DNA of 64,000 nt from Streptomyces sp. CNQ-509 (GTDB lineage Bacteria; Actinomycetota; Actinomycetes; Streptomycetales; Streptomycetaceae), in NCBI RefSeq assembly GCF_001011035.1, contig NZ_CP011492.1, positions 7,766,951 to 7,830,950 on the forward strand. Direction: 5' to 3'. The stretch's first letter is position 1, and each line of letters starts with the position of its first letter. A program made the position numbers and the translations under genes. Shown piece by piece: positions 51,579 to 61,549 of the stretch. The notes under the pieces were generated by a model. It made no database searches, was not told the DNA's origin, and saw only the letters and a list, made by a program, of their open reading frames with translations.

Positions 51579-52489
51579 CGACCACCAACCCAGCGACGCT
51601 CGCCGTCTTCGGCAGCGTCAACATGGACCTCGTGGCCTACGCCGCCACCGCCCCGCTGCGCGGCGAGACCGTCTCCGGACGGGAGTTCCGCACCGTGCCC
51701 GGCGGCAAGGGCGCCAACCAGGCCGTCGCCGCCGCCCGCGCGGGCGGGGCGGTGACGATGATCGGGGCGGTCGGCGCCGACGCCTTCGGCGGCGAACTGC
51801 GCGCCGCCCTCGACGGCGCGGGCGTGGACACCGCGGGGCTGCGCACCGCCCCGGGCGCCAGCGGCACCGCGCATATCGTCGTCGACGACGACGGCGGCAA
51901 CTCCATCGTCGTCGTCCCCGGGGCCAACGGCACCGTGACCGGACTCGCCTCCGGCGACGACGAGCGCATCGCCGCCGCCGGCACGCTCCTGCTCCAGCTG
52001 GAACTGCCGGTGGACGGCGTCGTGGCCGCCGCCGAGGCGGCCCGCGGGCACGGCGTCCGCACCGTGCTCACCCCCGCGCCCGCCCGGCCGCTGCCCGGCC
52101 GGCTGCTCGCCGCCACCGACCTGCTCGTCCCCAACGAGCACGAGGCCGCCGCGCTCACCGGCAGATCCGACCCGCACCGGGCCGCCGCGGCGCTGCTGGA
52201 GCAGGTGCCGGAGGTCGTCGTCACCCTCGGCGGTGCGGGCAGCCTGTACGCGGCGCGCGGTCGGGAGCCCGTCGTGGTGCCGGCGCTCGCGGTCCGGGCC
52301 GTCGACACCACGGCCGCGGGCGACACCTTCGTCGGCGCGCTGTGCGTGGCGTACGCCGAGGGCCGGCCGATGCCGGCGGCGCTGGCGTGGGCGGCGGCCG
52401 CCGCCGCGCTCGCCGTCCAGCGGCCGGGCGCTTCGTCGTCCATGCCGGAGCGCGCGGAGATCGACCGGCTGGCGGCCGAGGGCCCGTGA
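51575..52489 (+). CDS. rbsK: Ribokinase (PfkB family)
   Basis: This 304-residue sugar kinase would phosphorylate ribose at O5 with ATP. VFGSVNMDLVAYAATAPLRGETVSG and PGGKGANQAVAAARAG are the ribokinase N-terminal signature. VVVTLGGAGSLYA and DTTAAGDTFVGALCVAYAEG (catalytic Asp in GD) form the C-terminal signature. Its place directly after four glycohydrolases implies that ribose, or a ribose-like sugar, is a product of their action. Other PfkB kinases use similar motifs, so substrate identity is an inference. The start overlaps the previous stop (ATGA). Confidence 0.88.
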   Translation: MTTTNPATLAVFGSVNMDLVAYAATAPLRGETVSGREFRTVPGGKGANQAVAAARAGGAVTMIGAVGADAFGGELRAALDGAGVDTAGLRTAPGASGTAHIVVDDDGGNSIVVVPGANGTVTGLASGDDERIAAAGTLLLQLELPVDGVVAAAEAARGHGVRTVLTPAPARPLPGRLLAATDLLVPNEHEAAALTGRSDPHRAAAALLEQVPEVVVTLGGAGSLYAARGREPVVVPALAVRAVDTTAAGDTFVGALCVAYAEGRPMPAALAWAAAAAALAVQRPGASSSMPERAEIDRLAAEGP

Positions 52490-52581
52490 CCCGCGTACCG
52501 CCGCACCACCCCGCGGGGCCAGGGGCGTACGGCCCGCGCACGGCACCGCAACGCATCACCGAGGAAGGCGCGACACCATGA
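52486..52581 (+). CDS. 31-residue bridging ORF (putative)
   Basis: The GTG overlaps the ribokinase stop (GTGA) and the TGA overlaps the start of the CoA-transferase gene (ATGA), filling the 88-nt gap in one frame. The product is Pro/His/Arg-rich (VTRVPPHHPAGPGAYGPR and onward) with no recognised domain. It has the same architecture as the small ORF at 46267. A separate GAGGAAGG ribosome site for the next gene lies inside it, which argues that translation through it is not essential. Confidence 0.3.
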   Translation: MTRVPPHHPAGPGAYGPRTAPQRITEEGATP

Positions 52582-53822
52582 CCGACACACCCGCCTCCGC
52601 CGCTTCCGACGCCGCCGCCACCGACGCCCCGGCGCCGCAGGCCCCGCTCGCGGGGCTGCGCGTCCTGGACCTCGCGACGCTCTTCGCCGGGCCGCTGGCC
52701 GCGACCATGCTGGGCGACTTCGGCGCCGAGGTCGTCAAGGTCGAGCACCCCGCCAGACCCGACCCCTCCCGCGGCCACGGCCCCGCCAAGGACGGCGTCG
52801 GCCTGTGGTGGAAGCTGCTCGGCCGCAACAAGAAGAACCTCACCCTCGACCTGTCCACACCCGGCGGACGCGACGTGCTGCTGCGGCTGGCCGCCGGATC
52901 CGACGTGATCGTCGAGAACTTCCGCCCCGGCACGCTGGAGAAGTGGGGCCTCGGCTGGGCGGAGCTGTCGGCGGCCAACCCCCGGCTGGTGCTCGCCCGG
53001 GTCACCGGCTTCGGCCAGTTCGGCCCGTACGCCCGCCGCCCCGGGTTCGGCACCCTCGCCGAGGCGATGAGCGGATTCGCCGCGGTCACCGGCGAGCCGG
53101 ACGGGCCGCCGACGCTGCCGCCGTTCGGCCTCGCGGACTCCGTCGCCGCGCTCTCCACCGCGTACGCCGTGATGACCGCGCTCGCCGGGCGGGAGCGCAC
53201 CGGGCGCGGGCAGGTGGTCGACATGGCCATCATCGAGCCGATGCTGACGGTGCTCGGCCCGCAGCCCCTCTGGTACGACCAGCTCGGCTACGTCCAGCCG
53301 CGTACCGGCAACCGTTCCACCAACAACGCGCCGCGTAACACCTACCGCACCGCCGACGGCCGCTGGCTCGCCGTCTCCACCTCCGCGCAGTCGATCGCGG
53401 AGCGGGTGATGCGGCTCGTCGGGCGGCCCGAGCTGATCGACGAGCCGTGGTTCGGCACCGGGGCGGGGCGGGCGGCGCACGCCGGGGAACTGGACGAGGC
53501 GGTGGGCGGGTGGATCGCGCGGCACGACGCGGCGACGGTCGTCGCCGCCTTCGAGAAGGCGCAGGCGGCGGTGGCGCCGGTGTACGACATACGCGACGTG
53601 ATGGCCGACGAGCAGTACCGGGCGCTGGGTTCGATCACCGAGGTCGAGGACGAGGAACTGGGCACGGTGAAGATGCAGAACGTGCTCTTCCGGCTCTCCG
53701 AGACCCCGGGCGCGATCCGCTGGGCCGGCCGGCCGCACGGCGCGGACACCGACGCCGTGCTGGCCGGTCTGGGGCTGACCGGCGCGGAGATAGCCGGGCT
53801 GCGCGACGAGGGGGCGGTGTGA
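52578..53822 (+). CDS. CaiB/BaiF (class III) CoA-transferase family protein
   Basis: This 414-residue protein shows LAGLRVLDLATLFAGPLAATMLGDFGAEVVKVEHP, KKNLTLDLSTPGGRDVLLRLAAGSDVIVENFRPG and a C-terminal APVYDIRDVMADEQYRALGS, all typical of the family. In GQVVDMAIIEPML the Asp is at the racemase (AMACR)-like position, while the formyl-CoA-transferase-like position holds Glu. It could therefore be a CoA transferase or a racemase-type enzyme. It is coupled by GTGA overlap to a CoA-ester lyase, so the pair probably activates and then cleaves a hydroxy acid. Confidence 0.9.
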   Translation: MTDTPASAASDAAATDAPAPQAPLAGLRVLDLATLFAGPLAATMLGDFGAEVVKVEHPARPDPSRGHGPAKDGVGLWWKLLGRNKKNLTLDLSTPGGRDVLLRLAAGSDVIVENFRPGTLEKWGLGWAELSAANPRLVLARVTGFGQFGPYARRPGFGTLAEAMSGFAAVTGEPDGPPTLPPFGLADSVAALSTAYAVMTALAGRERTGRGQVVDMAIIEPMLTVLGPQPLWYDQLGYVQPRTGNRSTNNAPRNTYRTADGRWLAVSTSAQSIAERVMRLVGRPELIDEPWFGTGAGRAAHAGELDEAVGGWIARHDAATVVAAFEKAQAAVAPVYDIRDVMADEQYRALGSITEVEDEELGTVKMQNVLFRLSETPGAIRWAGRPHGADTDAVLAGLGLTGAEIAGLRDEGAV

Positions 53823-54892
53823 GCGCGCCGCGCCCGTCCGCGGTCGCGGCGGATCCGGCGGGCGCCGGCGGGCCGGGGGACGCCGGGGACACGTATCTCA
53901 CCTGGCTGTACGTGCCGGGGGACCGGCCCGCGGTGGTGGCCAAGGCGCTGCGCAGCGGGGCGGACGTGGTGCTGGTCGACCTGGAGGACGCGGTGGCGCC
54001 CGAGCGCAAGGCGTACGCGCTGGCGGCCACCGCGGAGCTGCTGGGCGAACCGCGCCCGGGGCCGGTGCCGGTGCACGTCCGCGTCAACGCGCTGACCGGC
54101 CCGCTGGCGGACGTCGAACTGCGCACGCTGGCCCCGCTCCCGGGTCTGGGCGGACTCCGGCTGCCGAAGACCCGCGGCCGGGAGGAGGTCCTGCGCGTGG
54201 CAACGGCCGCACTGGCGGCCCGGGCCGGCGCTCCCGCGCCCGTACCGGCGCCCGGTGACGGCACACCCGCCGCCGGGCCGGACGACGCAACCGGCGGTGC
54301 GGGCCCGTATCCCGCCCCCGCGCCCGGCCCACGGCACGGTCACGACGCGGCGGACGGCCTTTCCGCGCCGCCCCTCGGCCACCCCGCCACCGGCGGCGTC
54401 CCGCCCCTCTACCCGCTCCTCGAATCCGCCCTCGGCATCGAGCGCGCCTACGAGATCGCCGCCGCGCACCCCGCCGTGCGCGGCATCGCCCTCGGCGAGG
54501 CCGATCTGCGGGCGGAGCTGGGCGTCGCCGACGACGCGGGGCTGGCCTGGCCGCGCAGCCGCGCCGTCGTCGCCGCCCGCGCCGCGGGGCTCGCCCCGCC
54601 GGCCCAGTCGGTCTACCCGGACGTCGCCGACCTCGAAGGACTCGCCCGCTCCTGCGCCGCGGGACGGGCCCTGGGCTTCCTGGGCCGTACGGCGATACAC
54701 CCCCGTCAACTGCCCGTGATCGAGCGCGCGTTCCTGCCCGCCCCGCGGGAGGTCGAACGGGCCGAGGAGATCGTCGCGGCCGCGGCCGCCGACGCCGGCG
54801 CCCTCGCGCTGCCGGACGGCCGCTTCGTCGACGCCGCCGTGGTCGCCGAGGCCCGCCGCACCCTCCGGCTGGCCCGCCGCCGCCCCGCCTGA
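53819..54892 (+). CDS. HpcH/HpaI aldolase, citrate lyase beta / CoA-ester lyase type
   Basis: This 357-residue TIM-barrel lyase has TWLYVPGDRPAVVAKALRSGADVVLVDLEDAVAPERK, LRLPKTRGREEVL, LYPLLESALGIERAYEIA and GLARSCAAGRALGFLGRTAIHPRQLPVIE. Asp and Glu residues that bind Mg in LEDAVAPE and LGEADLR are present. A low-complexity Pro/Gly/Ala/His insertion of about 50 residues (about 140-190) interrupts the barrel and is unusual. With the preceding CoA transferase it would split a malyl- or citramalyl-type CoA ester. It ends the operon before a strong hairpin. Confidence 0.87.
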   Translation: MSAPRPSAVAADPAGAGGPGDAGDTYLTWLYVPGDRPAVVAKALRSGADVVLVDLEDAVAPERKAYALAATAELLGEPRPGPVPVHVRVNALTGPLADVELRTLAPLPGLGGLRLPKTRGREEVLRVATAALAARAGAPAPVPAPGDGTPAAGPDDATGGAGPYPAPAPGPRHGHDAADGLSAPPLGHPATGGVPPLYPLLESALGIERAYEIAAAHPAVRGIALGEADLRAELGVADDAGLAWPRSRAVVAARAAGLAPPAQSVYPDVADLEGLARSCAAGRALGFLGRTAIHPRQLPVIERAFLPAPREVERAEEIVAAAAADAGALALPDGRFVDAAVVAEARRTLRLARRRPA

Positions 54893-54896
54893 CACG

Positions 54897-54932
54897 CCAC
54901 CGCCCCGGCCGGGGTTCCGGCCGGGGCGGTGG
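54897..54932. terminator. Bidirectional hairpin terminator between operon end and icd
   Basis: Perfect 14-bp stem CCACCGCCCCGGCC/GGCCGGGGCGGTGG with loop GGGGTTCC, just past the lyase stop and 46 nt past the icd stop on the other strand. Confidence 0.8.
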
Positions 54933-54978
54933 CGGCGGTACGGGCACGGCGCCCCCGGGCGCAGGCGGGCGCGAGCGC

Positions 54979-57204
<2,226 letters not shown>

Positions 57205-57241
57205 CGGGTGCTCCAGTCCGCGTCGCTGCTCTGCCGGATTG

Positions 57242-57253
57242 CTTGATGTCAAG
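57242..57253. promoter_or_regulatory. Inverted repeat CTTGA-TG-TCAAG upstream of icd
   Basis: A 5-bp perfect inverted repeat lies about 38 nt from the icd start. On the minus strand it includes TTGACA, so it may be a -35 element, an operator or both. Confidence 0.4.
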
Positions 57254-57396
57254 ATATCCCCTGCGTGCCGGGCACCGGACAGCGGCCTGCGCCGCGGGGC
57301 GGGTGGAGATACGTCACACCAGGCCGGGGGCGTGGAAGGCGCCTGCGGGCGACCGGATAGGCTCCCGGAACCGACACTCCCGGGGGGACCCGTCTC

Positions 57397-58101
57397 ATGC
57401 GTGGACTGCGAATCGTGCTCGTGGTGTGTCTCGTGCTGGGAGTGCTCTTCGTCGCCGCCGACCGGCTGACCGTCTACATCGCGGAAGGGAAGGTCGCGGA
57501 GAAGATCCAGGCCAGGCAGGGCCTGGAGGGCAGCACCGACGTCTCCATCAACGGCTTCCCGTTCCTCACCCAGATCTACGGCAAGCACCTCGACGACGTC
57601 GACGTCACCATGACCGGCATCCGCGCGGACCCGGCCGCCGCCGGCACCGGCGAACGGCTGATGATCTCCGAGTTCAGCGTGGACCTGAGCGGCGTCGAGC
57701 TGGACGGCGACTACGGCGGCGCGACCGCGGAGACCGCCGAGGGCTCCGCCGTCATCGCGTACGAGGCGCTGTCGGTCGTGGCCGGGCAGAAGGGCGTCAG
57801 CTTCGCCTACGGCGGCGAGGGCAAGGTGAAGGTCACCGCGAGCGCGGAGGCGCTGAACGCGCCGGAGCCGGCCGAGGTGCTCTCCACCGTCACCACCGAG
57901 GGCGGTGACACCATCCGGCTGGAGGCGGTCGAGGTCCCGGCCTCCGGCGCGCCGGGTGCCGAGGACGCGATCCGCGGTGCCGTGGACCTCGACCGGCGGG
58001 TCGGCGGGCTGCCGGACGGCGTGCGGCTCGACATGGTCACCGCGACCGGCGACGGCATCGTGGTCGACGTGAAGGGCGAGGGGATCCGGGTCGCGGGCTG
58101 A
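57397..58101 (+). CDS. DUF2993 (LmeA-like) phospholipid-binding protein
   Basis: This 234-residue protein has an N-terminal membrane anchor or signal (LRIVLVVCLVLGVLFVAADRLTVYIAEG). A DUF2993 domain follows, with VSINGFPFLTQIYGKHLDDVDVTM, a hallmark GFPFLTQ block, and long beta-strands. Related mycobacterial LmeA binds phospholipid and affects lipomannan elongation. In Streptomyces the role is less clear. ATG 57397 follows a GGGGGGA site. It is divergent from icd and converges on the copper-protein gene. Confidence 0.85.
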   Translation: MRGLRIVLVVCLVLGVLFVAADRLTVYIAEGKVAEKIQARQGLEGSTDVSINGFPFLTQIYGKHLDDVDVTMTGIRADPAAAGTGERLMISEFSVDLSGVELDGDYGGATAETAEGSAVIAYEALSVVAGQKGVSFAYGGEGKVKVTASAEALNAPEPAEVLSTVTTEGGDTIRLEAVEVPASGAPGAEDAIRGAVDLDRRVGGLPDGVRLDMVTATGDGIVVDVKGEGIRVAG

Positions 58102-58121
58102 CCGCGGGCGCCGCCCGGAGC

Positions 58122-58499
58122 TCAGGCGAGGTTCACCAGGAAGTCGTGGCACGCCTGTTCGCAGCGGCGGCACGCCGCCGCCCGCTCGGCCGCCCGCGGC
58201 GCCTCCGCGGCCAGCCGCTCGTAGTCCTCGGCACACGCCGCGCACGTCGCTGCGCACAGCTCGACCTGGGCCCGCAGCCCAGGGGCATCGTGCCGGCCGT
58301 GCTGCGAGAGTATCCGGGCGGTCTGCTCGCACACGTCCGCGCACCGCAGGTCCAGCCGCTGCACCGTGCCCGGCTCTGCCGCGCCGGCGGGCTGCAGGCA
58401 CGCCGTCGCGCACTCCGCGCACGCCTGCGCACAGACGAAGCCGTCCTCGATGTAGCGGACGAGGGCTTCACGATCGAGCTCGTCGGCCGAAACGGCCAC
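58122..58499 (-). CDS. Four-helix bundle copper-binding protein (DUF326/Csp-like)
   Basis: This 125-residue Cys-rich cytoplasmic protein has Cys pairs spaced three or four apart on each helix: FVCAQACAECATACLQ, LRCADVCEQTARIL, VELCAATCAACAEDY and AAACRRCEQACHDFL. The Cys side chains would line the core of a four-helix bundle that stores Cu(I), as in Csp proteins. GTG 58499 was chosen because GGAGG lies 8 nt upstream. The short proline-rich ORF is upstream on the same strand, and the two may be co-transcribed. Confidence 0.9.
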   Translation of the reverse strand: MAVSADELDREALVRYIEDGFVCAQACAECATACLQPAGAAEPGTVQRLDLRCADVCEQTARILSQHGRHDAPGLRAQVELCAATCAACAEDYERLAAEAPRAAERAAACRRCEQACHDFLVNLA

Positions 58500-58540
58500 C
58501 TGGATCGCCTCCTTCACCGTGACCTGCCGCCCCTCTGCTC

Positions 58541-58801
58541 TCAGCCCACGGGGCCCGGCTGCGGATCCGGCTCCGGCACCGGGTCGGGACCGGGCGGCCG
58601 GGGGATCGGGTCCGGCTCGGGCGGCGGCTGCGGCCCGGGACCCGGCCCCGGCCCGGGGCGCGGATCCGGGCCGCGGCCGGGCGGTGCGGGGGGCGTCGGC
58701 GGCGGCATCGGCGGCGGTACGGGGTCGGGCTCCCGGTCCGCCGCCGGGGTCCGGCGGGTCCCGGTGGTCGCTGCCGGCACCCGGGTCGGCTGCGTCGACA
58801 T
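58541..58801 (-). CDS. Proline-rich disordered small protein
   Basis: This 86-residue product is about one-third Pro, with PEPDP, PGPGPGPGP and PRPPGPDP runs after a short Thr/Arg-rich head (STQPTRVPAATTGTRRTPA). ATG 58801 has a very good GGGAGGA site 4 nt upstream, which supports translation. No domain, Cys or signal peptide is present, so it should be disordered. It precedes the copper-binding gene by 41 nt in the same direction and may be a partner. The GC-rich repeats also make a chance open frame possible. Confidence 0.55.
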   Translation of the reverse strand: MSTQPTRVPAATTGTRRTPAADREPDPVPPPMPPPTPPAPPGRGPDPRPGPGPGPGPQPPPEPDPIPRPPGPDPVPEPDPQPGPVG

Positions 58802-58956
58802 GTCGTCCTCCCGTGACGGGGTGTGCTCGTGTGTCCGTAGCGGTCAAGGGGGCGGGTGCCCCGCCGCGCCCCCCTTCACGCCCCGGCGCGGGAAGATCCG
58901 CCCGATTGCCGTCGTCCGGGACCGGGCGCGGTGCCGGCGGGCGGAGTGCCCCGGCC

Positions 58957-59286
58957 TCAGCGGCGGTGCCGCCGGTGCCCGGCGGGCCGGGTGCCGGTGT
59001 TGCCGTGGCCCCGGAGCCGGTGCGCGGTCAGCCGGCGTCCGTCCCGGGGCAGCTCCGCGGGTTCGCGCTCCTCCGTGACCCGGCCGACCGGGCCGGACGC
59101 CGGCGGCCGCGGCTGCTCCTCGGGCCGCGGCGGGGCGGGTTCACCGGACCGTATCCGGATGCCGAGCCACACCGCGCCGATCAGCACGGCGACCACGACG
59201 AGGCCGAGGAGGAAGGGGAGCAGGCCGGCGGCGAGCGCGGTGTCGGCGGTGGTGCCGGAAGCGCGTGTGTGCGGGTCGGTACGCAT
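58957..59286 (-). CDS. DUF6479-family small membrane protein
   Basis: This 109-residue protein has one transmembrane helix near residues 20-45 (ALAAGLLPFLLGLVVVAVLIGAVWLGIRIR). An Arg/Pro-rich cytoplasmic tail (EPAPPRPEEQPRPP, TEEREPAELPRDGRRL) follows. This pattern matches DUF6479 proteins common in Streptomyces. ATG 59286 was chosen because the upstream frame has no plausible content. Function is unknown. Confidence 0.75.
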   Translation of the reverse strand: MRTDPHTRASGTTADTALAAGLLPFLLGLVVVAVLIGAVWLGIRIRSGEPAPPRPEEQPRPPASGPVGRVTEEREPAELPRDGRRLTAHRLRGHGNTGTRPAGHRRHRR

Positions 59287-59428
59287 GGGTCCGGGTACCC
59301 GCGGACCGCACTTCCGCACCTGCGGCTTCGGGCCGCACCGCCACGTTCGTGTGAGCGCACCGGCCCCGCCGCCGGCCCGGGCGGTCCGTCCGGGGGCGAT
59401 ACCGCCGCCACGTGGGACACTCAAGTAC

Positions 59429-60868
59429 GTGCGTTTCCTGAATGACTCTCCCGCCCCGTACGACCTGACCTACGACGACGTGTTCATGGTCCCCCGCCGC
59501 TCCGGCGTGGGCTCCCGCCAGGCCGTGGACTTGTCGTCCGCCGACGGCACCGGCACCACCATCCCGCTCGTCGTCGCCAACATGACGGCCATCGCCGGCC
59601 GCCGGATGGCGGAGACCGTGGCCCGCCGCGGCGGGCTGGTCGTCATCCCGCAGGACATCCCCATCGACGTGGTCACCGAGGTCGTCTCCTGGGTCAAGGA
59701 GCGCGACCTGGTGCTGGACACGCCCATCGTGCTCGGCCCCCACTCCACCGTCGCCGACGCGCTGGCGCTGCTGCCCAAGCGGGCGCACGGCGCCGCCGTC
59801 GTCGTCGAGGACGGCCGCCCCGTCGGCGTCGTCACCGAGGCCGACCTGAACGGCGTGGACCGCTTCACCCAGCTCTCCGAGGTCATGTCCCGCGACCTGC
59901 TCACCCTCGACGCGGACATCGACCCGCGCGAGGCGTTCAACCGGCTGGACGCCGCCCACCGCAGGCTCGCCCCCGCCGTCGGCCCCGACGGGCGGCTCGT
60001 CGGCCTCCTCACCCGCAAGGGCGCCCTGCGGGCCACCCTCTACACCCCCGCCACCGACGCCCGCGGCCGGCTGCGCATCGCCGCCGCCGTGGGCATCAAC
60101 GGCGACGTCGCGGGCCGCGCCGAGCAGCTCCTCGACGCGGGCATCGACACCCTCGTGGTGGACACCGCGCACGGCCACCAGGAGCAGATGATCCTCGCGC
60201 TGCGCGCCGTCCGCGCCCTCGGTCCCGAGGTGCCGGTGGCGGCGGGCAACATCGTCGCCGCCGAGGGCGTACGCGACCTCGTCGAGGCGGGCGCCGACAT
60301 CGTCAAGGTCGGCGTCGGGCCCGGTGCGATGTGCACCACCCGCATGATGACGGGCGTGGGCCGCCCGCAGTTCTCCGCCGTGCTGGAGTGCGCCGCCGAG
60401 GCGCGCCGGCTCGGCAAGCACGTGTGGGCCGACGGCGGCGTGCGGCATCCCCGCGACGTCGCGATGGCGCTGGCCGCCGGCGCCTCGAACGTCATGATCG
60501 GCTCCTGGTTCGCCGGCACCTACGAGTCCCCGGGCGACCTCCAGCAGACCGCGGACGGGCGGCTGTACAAGGAGAGCTTCGGCATGGCCTCGGCGCGCGC
60601 CGTCCGCGGCCGCACGGTCGAGGAGTCCGCGTACGACCGCGCCCGCAAGGGGCTCTTCGAGGAGGGCATCTCCACCTCGCGGATGTTCCTGGACCCGGCA
60701 CGGCCCGGTGTCGAGGACGTCATCGACGCCGTCGTCGCGGGCGTGCGCAGCGCGTGCACCTATGCCGGGGCGGCGACGCTGGAGGAGTTCCACGAGCGGG
60801 CCGTGGTCGGCGTGCAGAGCGCCGCGGGGTACGCCGAGGGCCAGCCGCTGCACGCGAGCTGGCAGTAG
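59429..60868 (+). CDS. guaB1: GuaB1 family protein (IMPDH-related, probable GMP reductase)
   Basis: This 479-residue protein has an IMPDH/GMPR barrel with a central tandem CBS domain (about 95-210; TVADALALLPKRAHGAAVVVEDGRPVGVVTEADL). The catalytic Cys is in GPGAMCTTRMMTGVGRPQ, and KHVWADGGVRHPRDVAMALAAGASNVMIGSWFAG is the phosphate-binding part. Mycobacterial GuaB1 is known to reduce GMP to IMP for purine recycling, with CBS-based regulation. GTG 59429 begins right at the conserved FLNDSPAPYDLTYDDVF. Confidence 0.92.
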   Translation: MRFLNDSPAPYDLTYDDVFMVPRRSGVGSRQAVDLSSADGTGTTIPLVVANMTAIAGRRMAETVARRGGLVVIPQDIPIDVVTEVVSWVKERDLVLDTPIVLGPHSTVADALALLPKRAHGAAVVVEDGRPVGVVTEADLNGVDRFTQLSEVMSRDLLTLDADIDPREAFNRLDAAHRRLAPAVGPDGRLVGLLTRKGALRATLYTPATDARGRLRIAAAVGINGDVAGRAEQLLDAGIDTLVVDTAHGHQEQMILALRAVRALGPEVPVAAGNIVAAEGVRDLVEAGADIVKVGVGPGAMCTTRMMTGVGRPQFSAVLECAAEARRLGKHVWADGGVRHPRDVAMALAAGASNVMIGSWFAGTYESPGDLQQTADGRLYKESFGMASARAVRGRTVEESAYDRARKGLFEEGISTSRMFLDPARPGVEDVIDAVVAGVRSACTYAGAATLEEFHERAVVGVQSAAGYAEGQPLHASWQ

Positions 60869-60940
60869 GGCGCGGCACGGGCAAGGGCACCGCTCCGGCC
60901 GCCGGGGGAGCCGCCCGGCCGGCCGTGGTGTACTGCGGAC

Positions 60941-61396
60941 ATGCGACTCGACGAGCTGGACGAGCGGATCGTGCGCGCCCTCGCAGAGGACGCCCGCCGC
61001 ACCTACGCCGACATCGGCGCCGAGGTCGGCCTGTCGGCGCCCGCGGTCAAGCGGCGCGTGGACCGGCTGCGCGCCGCCGGCGCCATCACCGGCTTCACCG
61101 TACGGGTCGACCCCACCGCGCTCGGCTGGGCCACCGAGGGCTACGTCGAGCTGTACTGCCGCTCCAACACCGGCCCCGGCGACATCCGCCGCGCACTGTC
61201 GCGCTACGCCGAGGTGGCCGCCGCCTCCACCGTCACCGGCGACGCCGACGCCATCGTGCAGATCTTCGCCACCGACATGCGCCACTTCGAGGAAGTGCTG
61301 GAACGGATCGCGGGCGAGCCGTTCGTCGAGCGCACCAGATCGGTCCTCGTCCTCTCCCCGCTCGTCCGCCGCTACGCCCCCGACCCACCGCTCTGA
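60941..61396 (+). CDS. Lrp/AsnC-family transcriptional regulator
   Basis: This 151-residue protein has an N-terminal helix-turn-helix (LDELDERIVRALAEDARRTYADIGAEVGLSAPAVKRRVDRL) and a C-terminal RAM domain that binds amino acids (VAAASTVTGDADAIVQIFATDMRHFEEVLERI). It is followed after 153 nt by an aminovaleramidase-like gene and a lysine monooxygenase-like gene, so lysine or a breakdown product is a likely effector. Repeats between 61411 and 61476 are candidate sites. Confidence 0.92.
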   Translation: MRLDELDERIVRALAEDARRTYADIGAEVGLSAPAVKRRVDRLRAAGAITGFTVRVDPTALGWATEGYVELYCRSNTGPGDIRRALSRYAEVAAASTVTGDADAIVQIFATDMRHFEEVLERIAGEPFVERTRSVLVLSPLVRRYAPDPPL

Positions 61397-61410
61397 GCCG
61401 CACGGCCCGG

Positions 61411-61476
61411 CACGCAACGGATCACCGCGAAGGGCCGCGGAGACGCAACGAATCGCCTGGTCGGACGCAATCGACC
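61411..61476 (+). promoter_or_regulatory. Three GACGCAA repeats, probable Lrp-type binding sites
   Basis: CACGCAACGGATC (61411-61423), GACGCAACGAATC (61442-61454) and GACGCAATCGACC (61464-61476) are near-direct repeats spaced 31 and 22 nt apart. They lie just after the Lrp-type gene and before the amidase gene. Lrp/AsnC proteins often bind such phased repeats. Confidence 0.55.
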
Positions 61477-61549
61477 GGCCTTGTTCCGGGCCGCGCGCAG
61501 GACGTACCGTCGGGGGAAACGCACCCACCACCCGCCTGCGAGGTTGCCC

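Noticed and set aside
58541..58801. Collagen-like or antifreeze-type repeat protein
   Set aside because: The Pro/Gly runs are irregular and lack a strict Gly-X-Y period, so it is described only as disordered and proline-rich.
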